Below the pieces are notes generated by a model. The model saw only the letters and a list, made by a program, of their open reading frames with translations. It was not told where the DNA came from and did no database searches. From contig CAZLNO010000071.1 of NCBI GenBank assembly GCA_964561005.1, positions 1 through 21,461 on the forward strand: a DNA stretch of 21,461 bases, written 5' to 3'. A program made the position numbers and the translations under genes. Below, one piece after another: positions 7,558 through 14,768 of this stretch. The first letter of the stretch is position 1. Each line of letters starts with the position of its first letter. This DNA comes from CAZLNO01 sp964561005. GTDB taxonomy: Bacteria > Pseudomonadota > Alphaproteobacteria > Kiloniellales > Rhodovibrionaceae.

Positions 7558-8634
7558 ATGCCGGGCACGCTGACCCGCTATATCCTGCGGCTGTTCGCGC
7601 AGCGCGTCCTGATGGTCCTGGCCGGGCTGTCGGCGATCCTGCTGATCTTCGATATCCTGGCGAACATCGACGACGTGCTGGCGCACACCGACGCCATCGT
7701 GGTGCCGGTCCTGGCCTACGCCGGCCTGCGGCTGCCGGAGGTGATCTCGCTGGTGGTGCCGCTGACGGTGCTGCTGGCGGCGATGGCGGTGTTCGCCCAG
7801 CTCGTGGCCTGCCAGGAAATGGTCGCGATGCGGGCCGCCGGGGTGTCGATCTACCGGGTCGCCGGCGCGCTGCTGCTGGGCGCCGTGGCGCTGGCCGCGG
7901 CCCACCTCTGGTTTACCGACGCCGTGCTGCCCCATACCAGCGGCCGCCTGCAGCTCTGGGCGGCGCAGGACTTTCGTGGCCTGCCGCCGCGCCGGGCGCC
8001 GCGCCGGGCGCCGACCTGGTTCGCCGTGAGCGACAGCCTGGTCAAGGTGGGCTATTCCAGCCTGGACGGTCGCCGGCTCTACGACGTCACCGTGGTGCGC
8101 CGGGACGAGGCCGGTCGCATGGTGGACTACTTCCGGGCGCGGCGGGCCTTCTACGACGCCAGGCTGTGGGTGTTCGCGGAGGTGCGCCGCCCCGCGATGG
8201 GCGGGCGCGAGGCCAGCGAGCTGGACAAGCTGCGCGTCGCCCTGCCGGTGACGCCCAAGCGCTTCGCGGCCCTGGCCGGCCGCCCCACGGCGCTGCGCAT
8301 CGAGGAACTCTGGCACCTGGCGCGCGATCCGGATACCGGCGGCCGGCCGACCTACGTCTACGAGAGCTGGCTGCAGCGCAAACTGGCGCATCCCCTCGGC
8401 GCGCTGGTCATGGTGCTGATCGCCGCGCCGCTGGGCCTGCAGCTCGCCCGGCGCAACCGCATGCTGCTGGCCAGCTTCGCCGCCATCGGCGCCGGCTTCC
8501 TGTTCTTCGTGGCGGAACGGCTGCTGCTGGCCTTCGGCGAGACGGGGCTGCTGCCGTCGTCGATGGCCGTCTGGACGCCGGCGGTGGTGTTCAGCATCCT
8601 GGCCCTCTGGGTCCTGGTCAGCCTGGAGGGCTAA
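7558..8634 (+). CDS. lptG: LptG-like lipid-export permease (YjgP/YjgQ family)
   Basis: A 358-residue partner of the preceding LptF. An N-terminal membrane helix (about residues 12-35) and two more (about 58-85 and 98-120) lead to a periplasmic domain (about 120-265). Three C-terminal helices follow, starting near YVYESWLQRKLAHPLGALVM (about 264-283) and ending at LALWVLVSLEG. The coupling motif is VACQEMVAMRAAGVSIYRV (about 82-100), close to the family consensus. The start is 3 nt after the lptF stop, so the pair is co-translated and likely forms a heterodimer. A short Arg/Pro-rich duplication (RRAPRRAPT, about 146-154) sits in the periplasmic domain. No lptA, lptC, lptB or lptD lies in the window, so the bridge and ATPase must be encoded elsewhere. 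Confidence 0.82.
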   Translation: MPGTLTRYILRLFAQRVLMVLAGLSAILLIFDILANIDDVLAHTDAIVVPVLAYAGLRLPEVISLVVPLTVLLAAMAVFAQLVACQEMVAMRAAGVSIYRVAGALLLGAVALAAAHLWFTDAVLPHTSGRLQLWAAQDFRGLPPRRAPRRAPTWFAVSDSLVKVGYSSLDGRRLYDVTVVRRDEAGRMVDYFRARRAFYDARLWVFAEVRRPAMGGREASELDKLRVALPVTPKRFAALAGRPTALRIEELWHLARDPDTGGRPTYVYESWLQRKLAHPLGALVMVLIAAPLGLQLARRNRMLLASFAAIGAGFLFFVAERLLLAFGETGLLPSSMAVWTPAVVFSILALWVLVSLEG

Positions 8635-8744
8635 GACCGGCCGCGCCGCAAGACGTGATGGCGTGGACATCTTGCATCAACATGCCCGCGACCCTAGACA
8701 AGAGGCGTGTTGACGGGCTTACGCATCCTCGCCGGGGGACAGTC

Positions 8745-9518
8745 ATGGCGGACTGGCGCATCTGGAAGCGAGATTACCGACTGGACAAGATGACGCTGGG
8801 CGAGCTGTGGGTCGCCTACTTCCTCTATCCGGCGATCGAGGCCTACATCCTGCTGGCCGTGGCGAGCGGCTATCTGTCCTGGCGCTGGGCCGAGTCGGCC
8901 GCGCCGATCGCCGTGGCGGTGGCGGCGGTCATCGTGGTCTATCCGCTGGTCTGGTATCTGCTGCACCGCCACGTGCTGCACGGCGCCTTCCTCTACCGCT
9001 CGCCCATGACCGCCAAGGTGTGGAAGCGCATCCACTTCGACCACCACCGCGACCCGCACGACCTGAAGGTGCTCTTCGGCGCGCTCTACACCACGCTGCC
9101 GACGATCTTCGTCGTGGTGACGCCGATCGGCTGGCTGATCGGCGGGGCCGCAGGGGCCGCCGCCGCCTTCGCCGCCGGTCTGCTGGTGACCTGCTTCTAC
9201 GAGTTCTGCCACTGCGTGCAGCACCTGAACTACACGCCCCGCTGGAAGTTCCTGCAGCGCATCAAGAAGCTTCACCTGCAGCACCACTTCCACGACGAGC
9301 ACACGAACTTCGGCATCACCAGCTTCACGCCGGACCGGATCTTCGGCACCTACAACGAGAACGCCAAGGGCCGGCCGCGCAGCGCCACGGTGTTCAACCT
9401 GGGCTATACCGGCGAGGAGGTGCGGCGCTTCCCCTGGGTGGCGCGGGCGACCAGCGACCTCGACGAGGAGCGCGCGGCGCGCGAAGGCGTCGACCGCCGC
9501 CGCCCCCGCGCCGCCTGA
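8745..9518 (+). CDS. Membrane fatty-acid hydroxylase superfamily protein (sterol desaturase/FA2H-like)
   Basis: A 257-residue integral membrane di-iron oxygenase. Its histidine clusters are complete: HRHVLH (residues 74-79), HFDHH (97-101), HCVQH (156-160) and HLQHHFHDEH (177-186). Hydrophobic segments lie at about 20-45, 53-73, 116-135 and 138-155. This is the pattern of fatty-acid 2-hydroxylases and sphingoid-base hydroxylases, which add OH to an acyl or long-chain-base carbon using O2. GGGGGA lies 5-10 nt before the ATG. A 110-nt gap separates it from lptG, with only weak promoter-like hexamers. Its place just before the ceramide synthase suggests a ceramide acyl chain or sphinganine as substrate. 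That is inference from context; related proteins also act on sterols, carotenoids and alkanes. Confidence 0.85.
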   Translation: MADWRIWKRDYRLDKMTLGELWVAYFLYPAIEAYILLAVASGYLSWRWAESAAPIAVAVAAVIVVYPLVWYLLHRHVLHGAFLYRSPMTAKVWKRIHFDHHRDPHDLKVLFGALYTTLPTIFVVVTPIGWLIGGAAGAAAAFAAGLLVTCFYEFCHCVQHLNYTPRWKFLQRIKKLHLQHHFHDEHTNFGITSFTPDRIFGTYNENAKGRPRSATVFNLGYTGEEVRRFPWVARATSDLDEERAAREGVDRRRPRAA

Positions 9519-9529
9519 GCGTCGTCGCG

Positions 9530-10663
9530 GTGTCCGACGTCGCCGTCCACCCGGTCTCCGGGCGTCGGGGGCTGCGGGCCTTTGTCCGCGTCGCGCGGCG
9601 GCTGCGGGGAGCCGAGCCCTGCTGGGTGGCGCCGCTGGAGGTGGAGCGCCGCCTGCATCTGGGGCCGGGCAACCCCTACTTCCGGCATGCCGAAGCCGGC
9701 TTCTTCGTGGCCTGGCGCGACGGCGCGCCGGTGGGCCGGATCAGCGCCCAGCTCGATTCCCTGGCGCAGCCGACCGACGGGCCACGCGTCGGCCACTTCG
9801 GCTTCCTGGAGGCCGCCGACCAGGCGGTCATGGCGGCGCTGTTCGAGGCGGCGGAGGCCTGGCTGCGCGCGCGGGGCGCCGGCCGCGTCGTGGGGCCCCT
9901 CAGCCTGTCCATCAATGACGAGGCCGGACTTCTGGTGGAGGGCTTCGACACGCCGCCGCGCATGCTGATGAACCACGCGCCGCCCTGGTACGGCCCGGCG
10001 GTCGAGGCCTGCGGCTATGCCAAGGCGAAGAACCTGATCGCCTACCGCTTCGACATGGCCGAGCCGCTGCCCACGGCCGCCGTGCGCATGGCCGAGCAGG
10101 CGGCGGCCACGGAGGGCGTGGCGGAGCGTCCGCTGGACACGCGGCGCTTCCACGCGGAAATCAGGACGATCGTGGAAATCTTCAACGATGCCTGGGCGGA
10201 CAACTGGGGCTTCGTTCCGATGACGGACGCGGAGGTCCGCTACATGGCGAACAACATGAAGCTGCTGATCCGTCCGGAGCTGGTACGCATCGTCGAGCGC
10301 CACGGCGAGCCGGTGGCCATGATCGTCGCCCTGCCCGACCTGCACGAGGCGCTCGCCGGGCTGGACGGCCGTCTGCTGCCCTTCGGATGGGCGCGGCTGC
10401 TGTGGCGTCTGAAGGTGCGCGGGGTGCCCGGCGCGCGGGTGCTGCTGATGGGCGTGCGCCAGGCGCACCGCGGCGGCTTCCTCGGCGGCGCGCTGGCCGC
10501 CCTGCTGGTCAGCCGGATGCATGCCGCCGCCGCCGCGGCCGGCTACCGTGAGGTGGAGCTGTCCTGGGTGCTGGAGGACAATCGCCCGACACGCCGGCTG
10601 ATCGAGAGCGTCGGCGGCGTGCGCGACAAGACCTACCGCGTCTACGCGAAGGAGCTGGCGTGA
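9530..10663 (+). CDS. bcerS: GNAT-fold N-acyltransferase, bacterial ceramide synthase type
   Basis: A 377-residue protein of the acyl-CoA N-acyltransferase fold, matching the family of bacterial ceramide synthase (bCerS), which acylates the amino group of a sphingoid base. The N-terminal half has the family signature region VVGPLSLSINDEAGLLVEGF and the following PPRMLMNHAPPWYGPAVEACGY (about residues 122-163). The C-terminal GNAT half (about 230-375) ends with the strand-helix pattern around ELSWVLEDNRPTRRLIESVG. The start is a GTG 11 nt after the hydroxylase stop; no ATG lies near the start of homology and the Shine-Dalgarno is weak. It overlaps the next gene by GTGA. Functional assignment relies on family recognition and on the full sphingolipid set in the same window. 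A general acyltransferase of unknown substrate is the alternative. Confidence 0.8.
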   Translation: MSDVAVHPVSGRRGLRAFVRVARRLRGAEPCWVAPLEVERRLHLGPGNPYFRHAEAGFFVAWRDGAPVGRISAQLDSLAQPTDGPRVGHFGFLEAADQAVMAALFEAAEAWLRARGAGRVVGPLSLSINDEAGLLVEGFDTPPRMLMNHAPPWYGPAVEACGYAKAKNLIAYRFDMAEPLPTAAVRMAEQAAATEGVAERPLDTRRFHAEIRTIVEIFNDAWADNWGFVPMTDAEVRYMANNMKLLIRPELVRIVERHGEPVAMIVALPDLHEALAGLDGRLLPFGWARLLWRLKVRGVPGARVLLMGVRQAHRGGFLGGALAALLVSRMHAAAAAAGYREVELSWVLEDNRPTRRLIESVGGVRDKTYRVYAKELA

Positions 10664-11475
10664 GCGCGACACCGCCCTTCGACGCCCTGGTCCTGGCCGG
10701 CAGCCGCCGCCCCGAAGACCCCGTCGCGACGGCCGGCGGCAAGAGCTGCAAGGCCTTCGTGGAGATCGCCGGCCGCCCCATGGCCGAGCATGTCGTCGCC
10801 GCGCTGCGCGAAAGCGGCCGGGTCGGCGAGATCACCATCGCCCTGCCCGCCGACGCGCCGGTGGCGCTGGAGGCGCCTGCCCTGGCGCAAGAGCTGGCCG
10901 AGGGCCGGCTGCACCGCCTGGACCCCGCCGAGACGCCCAGCGCCACGGTGATCGAGGCCGTCTCGCGGCGCGGCACGGCGCGACCGCTGCTGATCGCGAC
11001 CGGCGACCACCCCCTGCTCACCGGCGAACTGGTCGCCGCCTTCCTGGACGGCGCGCGGGCCAGCGGCGCCGACGTGGCCGCGGCCGTGGCGCCGACGCGA
11101 CTGTTCGACGCCGCCTATCCGGGCGCGCGGCGGACCAGCCTGGCCTTTCGCGACGGCGGTTACGGCGGTTGCAACCTCTTCGCCCTGCTGGGGCCAGAGG
11201 CCGGCAAGGTTCTCGCGTTCTGGCAGCAAATGGAAGCGCTGCGCAAGCGGCCCTGGCGGCTGGCGCTCGCGATCGGGCCGGGCACGCTGGCGCGCTATGC
11301 CCTCGGCCGGCTGTCGCTGGCGCAGGCGGTGGCGGTCCTGGGCCGGCGCGTGGGGGCCCGTCTGCACGCCGTGGTCCTGGAGTCGGCCGAGGCGGCGAAA
11401 GACGTCGACAGCCTGGCCGACCTGGAACTGGTACAGCGCATCCTGGCCGGATGGGAGGGCGCGCGGAAGACCTGA
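10660..11475 (+). CDS. MobA-like NTP transferase domain protein
   Basis: A 271-residue nucleotidyltransferase-fold protein. The N-terminal loop FDALVLAGSRRPEDPV... with KSCKAFVEIAGRPM (about residues 28-41) matches the nucleotide-binding segment of MobA/NTP_transf_3 proteins. ATGDHPLL (about 111-118) supplies the metal-binding Asp. The C-terminal third is Ala/Arg/Leu-rich, has weakly amphipathic helices, and ends in an acidic helix (AKDVDSLADLELVQRIL). The GTG start overlaps the upstream acyltransferase stop (GTGA), so it is translationally coupled and presumably serves the lipid pathway. It might activate a head-group precursor as a CDP or other NDP derivative. The substrate cannot be told from sequence. 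MobA proper (molybdopterin guanylylation) is unlikely given the neighbours. Confidence 0.72.
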   Translation: MSATPPFDALVLAGSRRPEDPVATAGGKSCKAFVEIAGRPMAEHVVAALRESGRVGEITIALPADAPVALEAPALAQELAEGRLHRLDPAETPSATVIEAVSRRGTARPLLIATGDHPLLTGELVAAFLDGARASGADVAAAVAPTRLFDAAYPGARRTSLAFRDGGYGGCNLFALLGPEAGKVLAFWQQMEALRKRPWRLALAIGPGTLARYALGRLSLAQAVAVLGRRVGARLHAVVLESAEAAKDVDSLADLELVQRILAGWEGARKT

Positions 11476-11536
11476 TGCAAGCGGTGGGAGTACAGGAGGA
11501 TTCCGCGCGGCCGATTCGCACCGTGCACGGCGCCGC

Positions 11537-11563
11537 CTCATCCTTCGACAAGCTCAGGATGAG
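11537..11563 (+). repeat. REP-like hairpin, left copy
   Basis: CTCATCCT (11537-11544) pairs with AGGATGAG (11556-11563) around the 11-nt loop TCGACAAGCTC. The right-hand copy at 11654-11680 has the same loop in reverse complement. Short palindromes with a TCGACAAGCTCAGGATGAG core are familiar dispersed intergenic elements in alphaproteobacteria. Confidence 0.7.
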
Positions 11564-11640
11564 GGCAGTCGACAGGCCCAGGATGAGAGCACTCGACAAA
11601 CTCAGGATGAGAGCACTCGACAAACTCAGGATGAGCGCGG
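11545..11640 (+). repeat. Four tandem 24-bp repeats
   Basis: Four contiguous units, 11545-11568, 11569-11592, 11593-11616 and 11617-11640, share the pattern TCGACAAACTCAGGATGAG plus a five-base variable tail. Units 3 and 4 agree except in their last bases; unit 2 differs from them at two internal positions. The array has grown from the arm and loop of the left REP-like hairpin. No spacers separate the units. Confidence 0.85.
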
Positions 11641-11653
11641 TGTCTACTCAAAC

Positions 11654-11680
11654 CTCATGCTGAGCTTGTCGAAGCATGAG
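11654..11680 (-). repeat. REP-like hairpin, right inverted copy
   Basis: CTCATGCT (11654-11661) pairs with AGCATGAG (11673-11680) around GAGCTTGTCGA, the exact reverse complement of the left element's loop. The two hairpins therefore flank the tandem array in opposite orientation. Confidence 0.7.
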
Positions 11681-11747
11681 CTCGTCGGACGCTAAGTCGG
11701 CCGCGAGCACGGCACGGCCCTGTCGCCAACGCCGCCAGCGACCGCGC

Positions 11748-12512
11748 TCAGGTTCCCGTCGCCGCCTCGTCGTCGCTGTCCGCCGCGCTCCAGCGCGCCA
11801 CGGCCGCGCGCGCCCGCTTGACGTCCACCGGGAAGTCGACCTCGCACCATTCTTCCGGGCCGGCCTCGGCGATATCGACCGGGGTGCGCTTGGCCAGCCA
11901 GTCGATGACCGAGAGATACCACGAGCGCGCCGCCGAGTCGCCCCGCATGGCCGTCTCCACCGCGTCGCGGAAGCGGCCCACGCCCTCGCCGCGGAACAGC
12001 ATCATGCCGATCGACTCGGCATCCACGGTGGCGGGGTCCAGGCCCTTGCCGACGTCGACCAGACGGTCGCCGTCCAGGTGCACCTTCATGTCGTCCGCGT
12101 CGTAGCTCTCCTTGCGAGAGATCGTGACGCGGATCGGCGCCGGCGGCGCGGCCAGCAGGCGCTCGACGACCCCCGCATGGAACAGCGTGTCGCCGTTCAG
12201 CAGCAGGAAGTCCTCGCTCATCTCCTGCCGCGCCATCCACACGCTGGTGAGATTGTCGGCCACGGCATAGCGCGCGTTGTACAGGCTGCGCGCGCGCAGG
12301 CCGGGCACCGGCCGCTCGAGCTGGCGGTCCACCTTTTCGGCATGGAAGCCGGTGACCACCACGGCCTCGTCCACGCCGGCCAGGGCAAGCTGGGACAGCT
12401 GCCAGCCCAGCATCGTGGTCTCGCCGCCCACCGGCAGCAGGCATTTCGGCAGCTCTTCCGTCAGGGGCAGGAGGCGCTTGCCCTGCCCCGCGCTGAGGAT
12501 TACGGCTTTCAC
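11748..12512 (-). CDS. LicC-like nucleotidyltransferase (phosphocholine/sugar-phosphate cytidylyltransferase family)
   Basis: A 254-residue NTP transferase. The P-loop-like signature VILSAGQGKRLLPLTEELPK spans residues 4-23. NARYAVADNLTSVWMAR (about 79-95) is close to the NPxYxxxNNxxSLxxA block of LicC-type cytidylyltransferases. NGDTLF (106-111) carries the metal-binding Asp, and a late EVDFPVD segment (about residues 233-239) provides the second acidic site. I chose the GTG at 12512, preceded by GGGGGT, because the conserved sequence begins there; the frame is open to 12590. It is followed in the operon sense by nothing and preceded by the phosphoesterase 99 nt upstream. It probably activates a phosphorylated small alcohol with CTP for lipid head-group synthesis; the substrate is not known. 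A sugar-1-phosphate is the alternative. Confidence 0.75.
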   Translation of the reverse strand: MKAVILSAGQGKRLLPLTEELPKCLLPVGGETTMLGWQLSQLALAGVDEAVVVTGFHAEKVDRQLERPVPGLRARSLYNARYAVADNLTSVWMARQEMSEDFLLLNGDTLFHAGVVERLLAAPPAPIRVTISRKESYDADDMKVHLDGDRLVDVGKGLDPATVDAESIGMMLFRGEGVGRFRDAVETAMRGDSAARSWYLSVIDWLAKRTPVDIAEAGPEEWCEVDFPVDVKRARAAVARWSAADSDDEAATGT

Positions 12513-12611
12513 ATCACCCCCGTGACGACTTCCGGCACACGAGACCGGCAGATTTCTTGTCTCATACGGCGTGCGGGCACTGGCTGTCAAATCACTGTCA
12601 CGAAAATTTGC

Positions 12612-13523
12612 TCACGCATTCATCACCTCGACCTTCCCACCGTCCCCGCGCGCCAGCCGGATTGGCGCGTGCAACATTGCGAACCGTCGCAAAGATGCGT
12701 CGTACTGCCGCAGCTCCACAACGAAGCAACCCGCGCGCTCCAGGCGGATCAGATGGTACTGCCCGGCTTCCCGGCCACCACCGTCCATCGACGCCGAGGC
12801 CGCGCCGAGCACCGGGATCTCCCCCGCCGGGCCCGGCAGCGTCGCGCGCACCGCGCGGTGCGCATGGCCGTGCAGCACCAGCTCGGCGCCGGCGGCGTGC
12901 AGCACCTCGCGCAGGGCCGGCGCGTCGCTCAGGGCCTTGCGTGCGCTGACGATGCCGGCTTGCGGCGGATGGTGCATCAGCACCACGCGCACTCGCCGCT
13001 GCCCGCCCTCGCGCAGCAACAGGGCGCGCAGCCGCGCGGCCTGGTCCGGCCCGACCCGGCCGCTCGCCAGGAAGGGCGCGGTGGGCACCGCCGTGTTCAC
13101 CCCGATGAAGGACAGCCGCCCGCGCCGCCGCAGGTAGGGCCACGCCGCGCGGCCGTCGTCATCCCGAATCCACGGCGCCAGGACCTGCAGTCCCTGCGCC
13201 GCGCCGCTTCGCACATAGGCATCGTGGTTGCCCGGGACAATGCTGATGGCCGTCGGATCGCCCAGGGCGCGCAGCCAGTTCGCCGCCGCCGCGAACTCCG
13301 CCGGCAGCGCCAGGTTGGTCAGGTCGCCGGTGACGCAGATGTGATCGGGCGCCAGTCCCGCGAGGTCGGCGGCCAGGGCCGTCAGCACCTCGGCACGATG
13401 AAGATGCTTGCGTTTCCGGTGCCAGGACAAGTACCCAAGCAGCCGCTTGCTTGCCAGCATCGCGGGCTTGACCGGCGGCAGCGGCGGCAGGTGCAGGTCG
13501 GAGATGTGCGCGAAGGTGGTCAT
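12612..13523 (-). CDS. Calcineurin-like metallophosphoesterase
   Basis: A 303-residue soluble phosphoesterase with the complete di-metal motif set: HISDLHL (D9, H11), GDLTN (D67), GNHDA (N99, H100), MHHPP (H184) and GHAHR (H220, H222). The family cleaves phosphomonoesters, phosphodiesters or pyrophosphate bonds. The ATG at 13523 is chosen because the first metal motif lies nine residues in; the open frame extends upstream to 13892 across the divergent gene and is not credible there. No clear Shine-Dalgarno. It lies 99 nt upstream of the LicC-like gene on the same strand and 33 nt from the divergent CDP-alcohol phosphotransferase. A head-group phosphatase or pyrophosphatase in sphingolipid synthesis is my inference; a cyclic-nucleotide phosphodiesterase cannot be excluded. 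Confidence 0.85.
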   Translation of the reverse strand: MTTFAHISDLHLPPLPPVKPAMLASKRLLGYLSWHRKRKHLHRAEVLTALAADLAGLAPDHICVTGDLTNLALPAEFAAAANWLRALGDPTAISIVPGNHDAYVRSGAAQGLQVLAPWIRDDDGRAAWPYLRRRGRLSFIGVNTAVPTAPFLASGRVGPDQAARLRALLLREGGQRRVRVVLMHHPPQAGIVSARKALSDAPALREVLHAAGAELVLHGHAHRAVRATLPGPAGEIPVLGAASASMDGGGREAGQYHLIRLERAGCFVVELRQYDASLRRFAMLHAPIRLARGDGGKVEVMNA

Positions 13524-13556
13524 GCAGCAGCGCCAGAAGGGAGGATGGGACGTTCG

Positions 13557-14768
13557 ATGAGCGGCATGTCCGATGTCAAGACACAAGACAGGGCCGAGGA
13601 CGCACAAGACCGGCCCGACGCCACGGGGCCGCTGCACGTGTTCATCGCCCCGGCGCCGGAGGCGCCCAGGGTATGGGGACTGACCCCGGCCGAGAGGCTG
13701 CGCCGCGCCTTCGCCGGCGCCGAGGTCGCCGAGGTGCGCGAGGCCGGCGGCCGCTGGCCGGACCAGGGGAGCGTGATCCTGCTGCGCGGCGACGTTGTCT
13801 ACGATCAGGCCATCCTGCAGGGCCTGCAGACGCGTTCCGGCGTCGGCCTCGTGCTCCCCGGCGACGGCGGCGGCCGGCCGGTGGCCGCGCACGTCCGGGT
13901 GGCGGATGCGGCCGACACGTACGCCTGGCTGACGCGCCAGGCGGACGCCCCGGAAGACGCGGAAATTCTCGACGCCCGCGAGGTTGCCTCGGCGTATCGC
14001 CGCTCGCTGCGCAAGACCGAACCGCCCTATTGCATTGTACTCGACCGGGATGGTGTACGCGCCGCCGAACGGCGAATCTACATGGGCGCGTACAAGGGCG
14101 TGACGGACCTAATCACCAAGTACGTCTGGCCTGTGCCGGCGATGTGGGCGACGCGCGGCTGCGTCGCCCTGGGTCTCAGCCCCAACGCCGTCACGACCGT
14201 GGGCGCGGCGCTGATGCTGCTGGCGCTCTGGCTGTTCTGGACGGGCGACTATGGCTGGGGGCTGCTGGCCGCCTGGATCATGACCTTCCTGGACACCGTG
14301 GACGGCAAGCTGGCGCGGGTCACGCTGACCGCCTCGCCCTTTGGCAACGTCTTCGACCACGGCATCGACCTGATCCATCCGCCGTTCTGGTACCTGGCCT
14401 GGGGTTTCGGGCTGAGCGCCTTCGGCACGCCGCTGCCGCCCGGCTGGCTGGCGCCCACCCTGGTCGTCATCTTCGCCGGCTATGTCATAGTGCGGCTGAT
14501 GGAAGGCTATTTCATCCGTCGCTTCGGCTTCCACCTGCACGTCTGGCGCCGCTTCGACTCCTTCTTCCGCCTGATCGTGGCCCGGCGCAACCCGAACCTG
14601 ATCCTGCTGAGCGCCGGCTGGCTGCTGGGTCGGCCCGACCTCGGGCTGCTGGCGGTGGCAGGTTGGACGGTGGTGGCCATCGTCGTGCACGCGGTCCAGC
14701 TCGCCCAGGCGGAGTGGCGCCGGGCGCGCGGCGCACAGCCGGTTTCGTGGCTGCAGGCGACCACGTGA
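13557..14768 (+). CDS. CDP-alcohol phosphotransferase with N-terminal extra domain
   Basis: A 403-residue protein. The C-terminal half is a membrane CDP-alcohol phosphotransferase, which swaps CMP for an alcohol on a CDP-activated lipid or the reverse. The signature is perfect: D246-x2-D249-G-x2-A-R254-x8-G263-x3-D267-x3-D271. Hydrophobic helices run from about residue 195 to 225, and further ones lie at about 230-248, 278-325 and 345-385. The N-terminal about 165 residues form a soluble domain with GLTPAERLRRAF and ILLRGDVVYD, resembling a degenerate nucleotidyltransferase as in fused IPCT/DIPPS-type enzymes. ATGs at 13545, 13557 and 13566 are possible; GGGAGG at 13539-13544 favours 13557 or 13566. 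Its stop overlaps the lipid kinase start (GTGA). In Caulobacter a gene of the cpg set for ceramide phosphoglycerate seems to hold this position; I recall this from memory and leave the symbol blank. Confidence 0.85.
   Translation: MSGMSDVKTQDRAEDAQDRPDATGPLHVFIAPAPEAPRVWGLTPAERLRRAFAGAEVAEVREAGGRWPDQGSVILLRGDVVYDQAILQGLQTRSGVGLVLPGDGGGRPVAAHVRVADAADTYAWLTRQADAPEDAEILDAREVASAYRRSLRKTEPPYCIVLDRDGVRAAERRIYMGAYKGVTDLITKYVWPVPAMWATRGCVALGLSPNAVTTVGAALMLLALWLFWTGDYGWGLLAAWIMTFLDTVDGKLARVTLTASPFGNVFDHGIDLIHPPFWYLAWGFGLSAFGTPLPPGWLAPTLVVIFAGYVIVRLMEGYFIRRFGFHLHVWRRFDSFFRLIVARRNPNLILLSAGWLLGRPDLGLLAVAGWTVVAIVVHAVQLAQAEWRRARGAQPVSWLQATT

Larger units (their letters stand above)
11476..11747. other. Intergenic region between convergent nucleotidyltransferase genes
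   Basis: These 272 nt separate the plus-strand MobA-like gene from the minus-strand LicC-like gene, whose 3' ends face each other. They hold a REP-like hairpin pair and a tandem 24-bp repeat array (listed separately). No gene or further terminator is evident; the hairpins may serve as a bidirectional transcript end. Confidence 0.6.

Noticed and set aside
6151..8670. An 839-codon minus-strand open frame rich in Gln, His and Arg
   Set aside because: Antisense mirror of lptF and lptG; low-complexity composition and no recognisable domain.
10660..11475. MobA (molybdenum cofactor guanylyltransferase) proper
   Set aside because: No other molybdenum-cofactor gene is nearby and it is coupled by overlap to the ceramide-synthase-type gene, so only the fold is assigned.
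11545..11640. Possible CRISPR array from regularly spaced 24-bp repeats
   Set aside because: Units are contiguous with no unique spacers, and no cas genes are present; it is a simple tandem repeat.
11169..11663. Plus-strand open frame running through the repeat array
   Set aside because: Overlaps the MobA-like gene in another frame and codes repetitive peptide from the tandem units.
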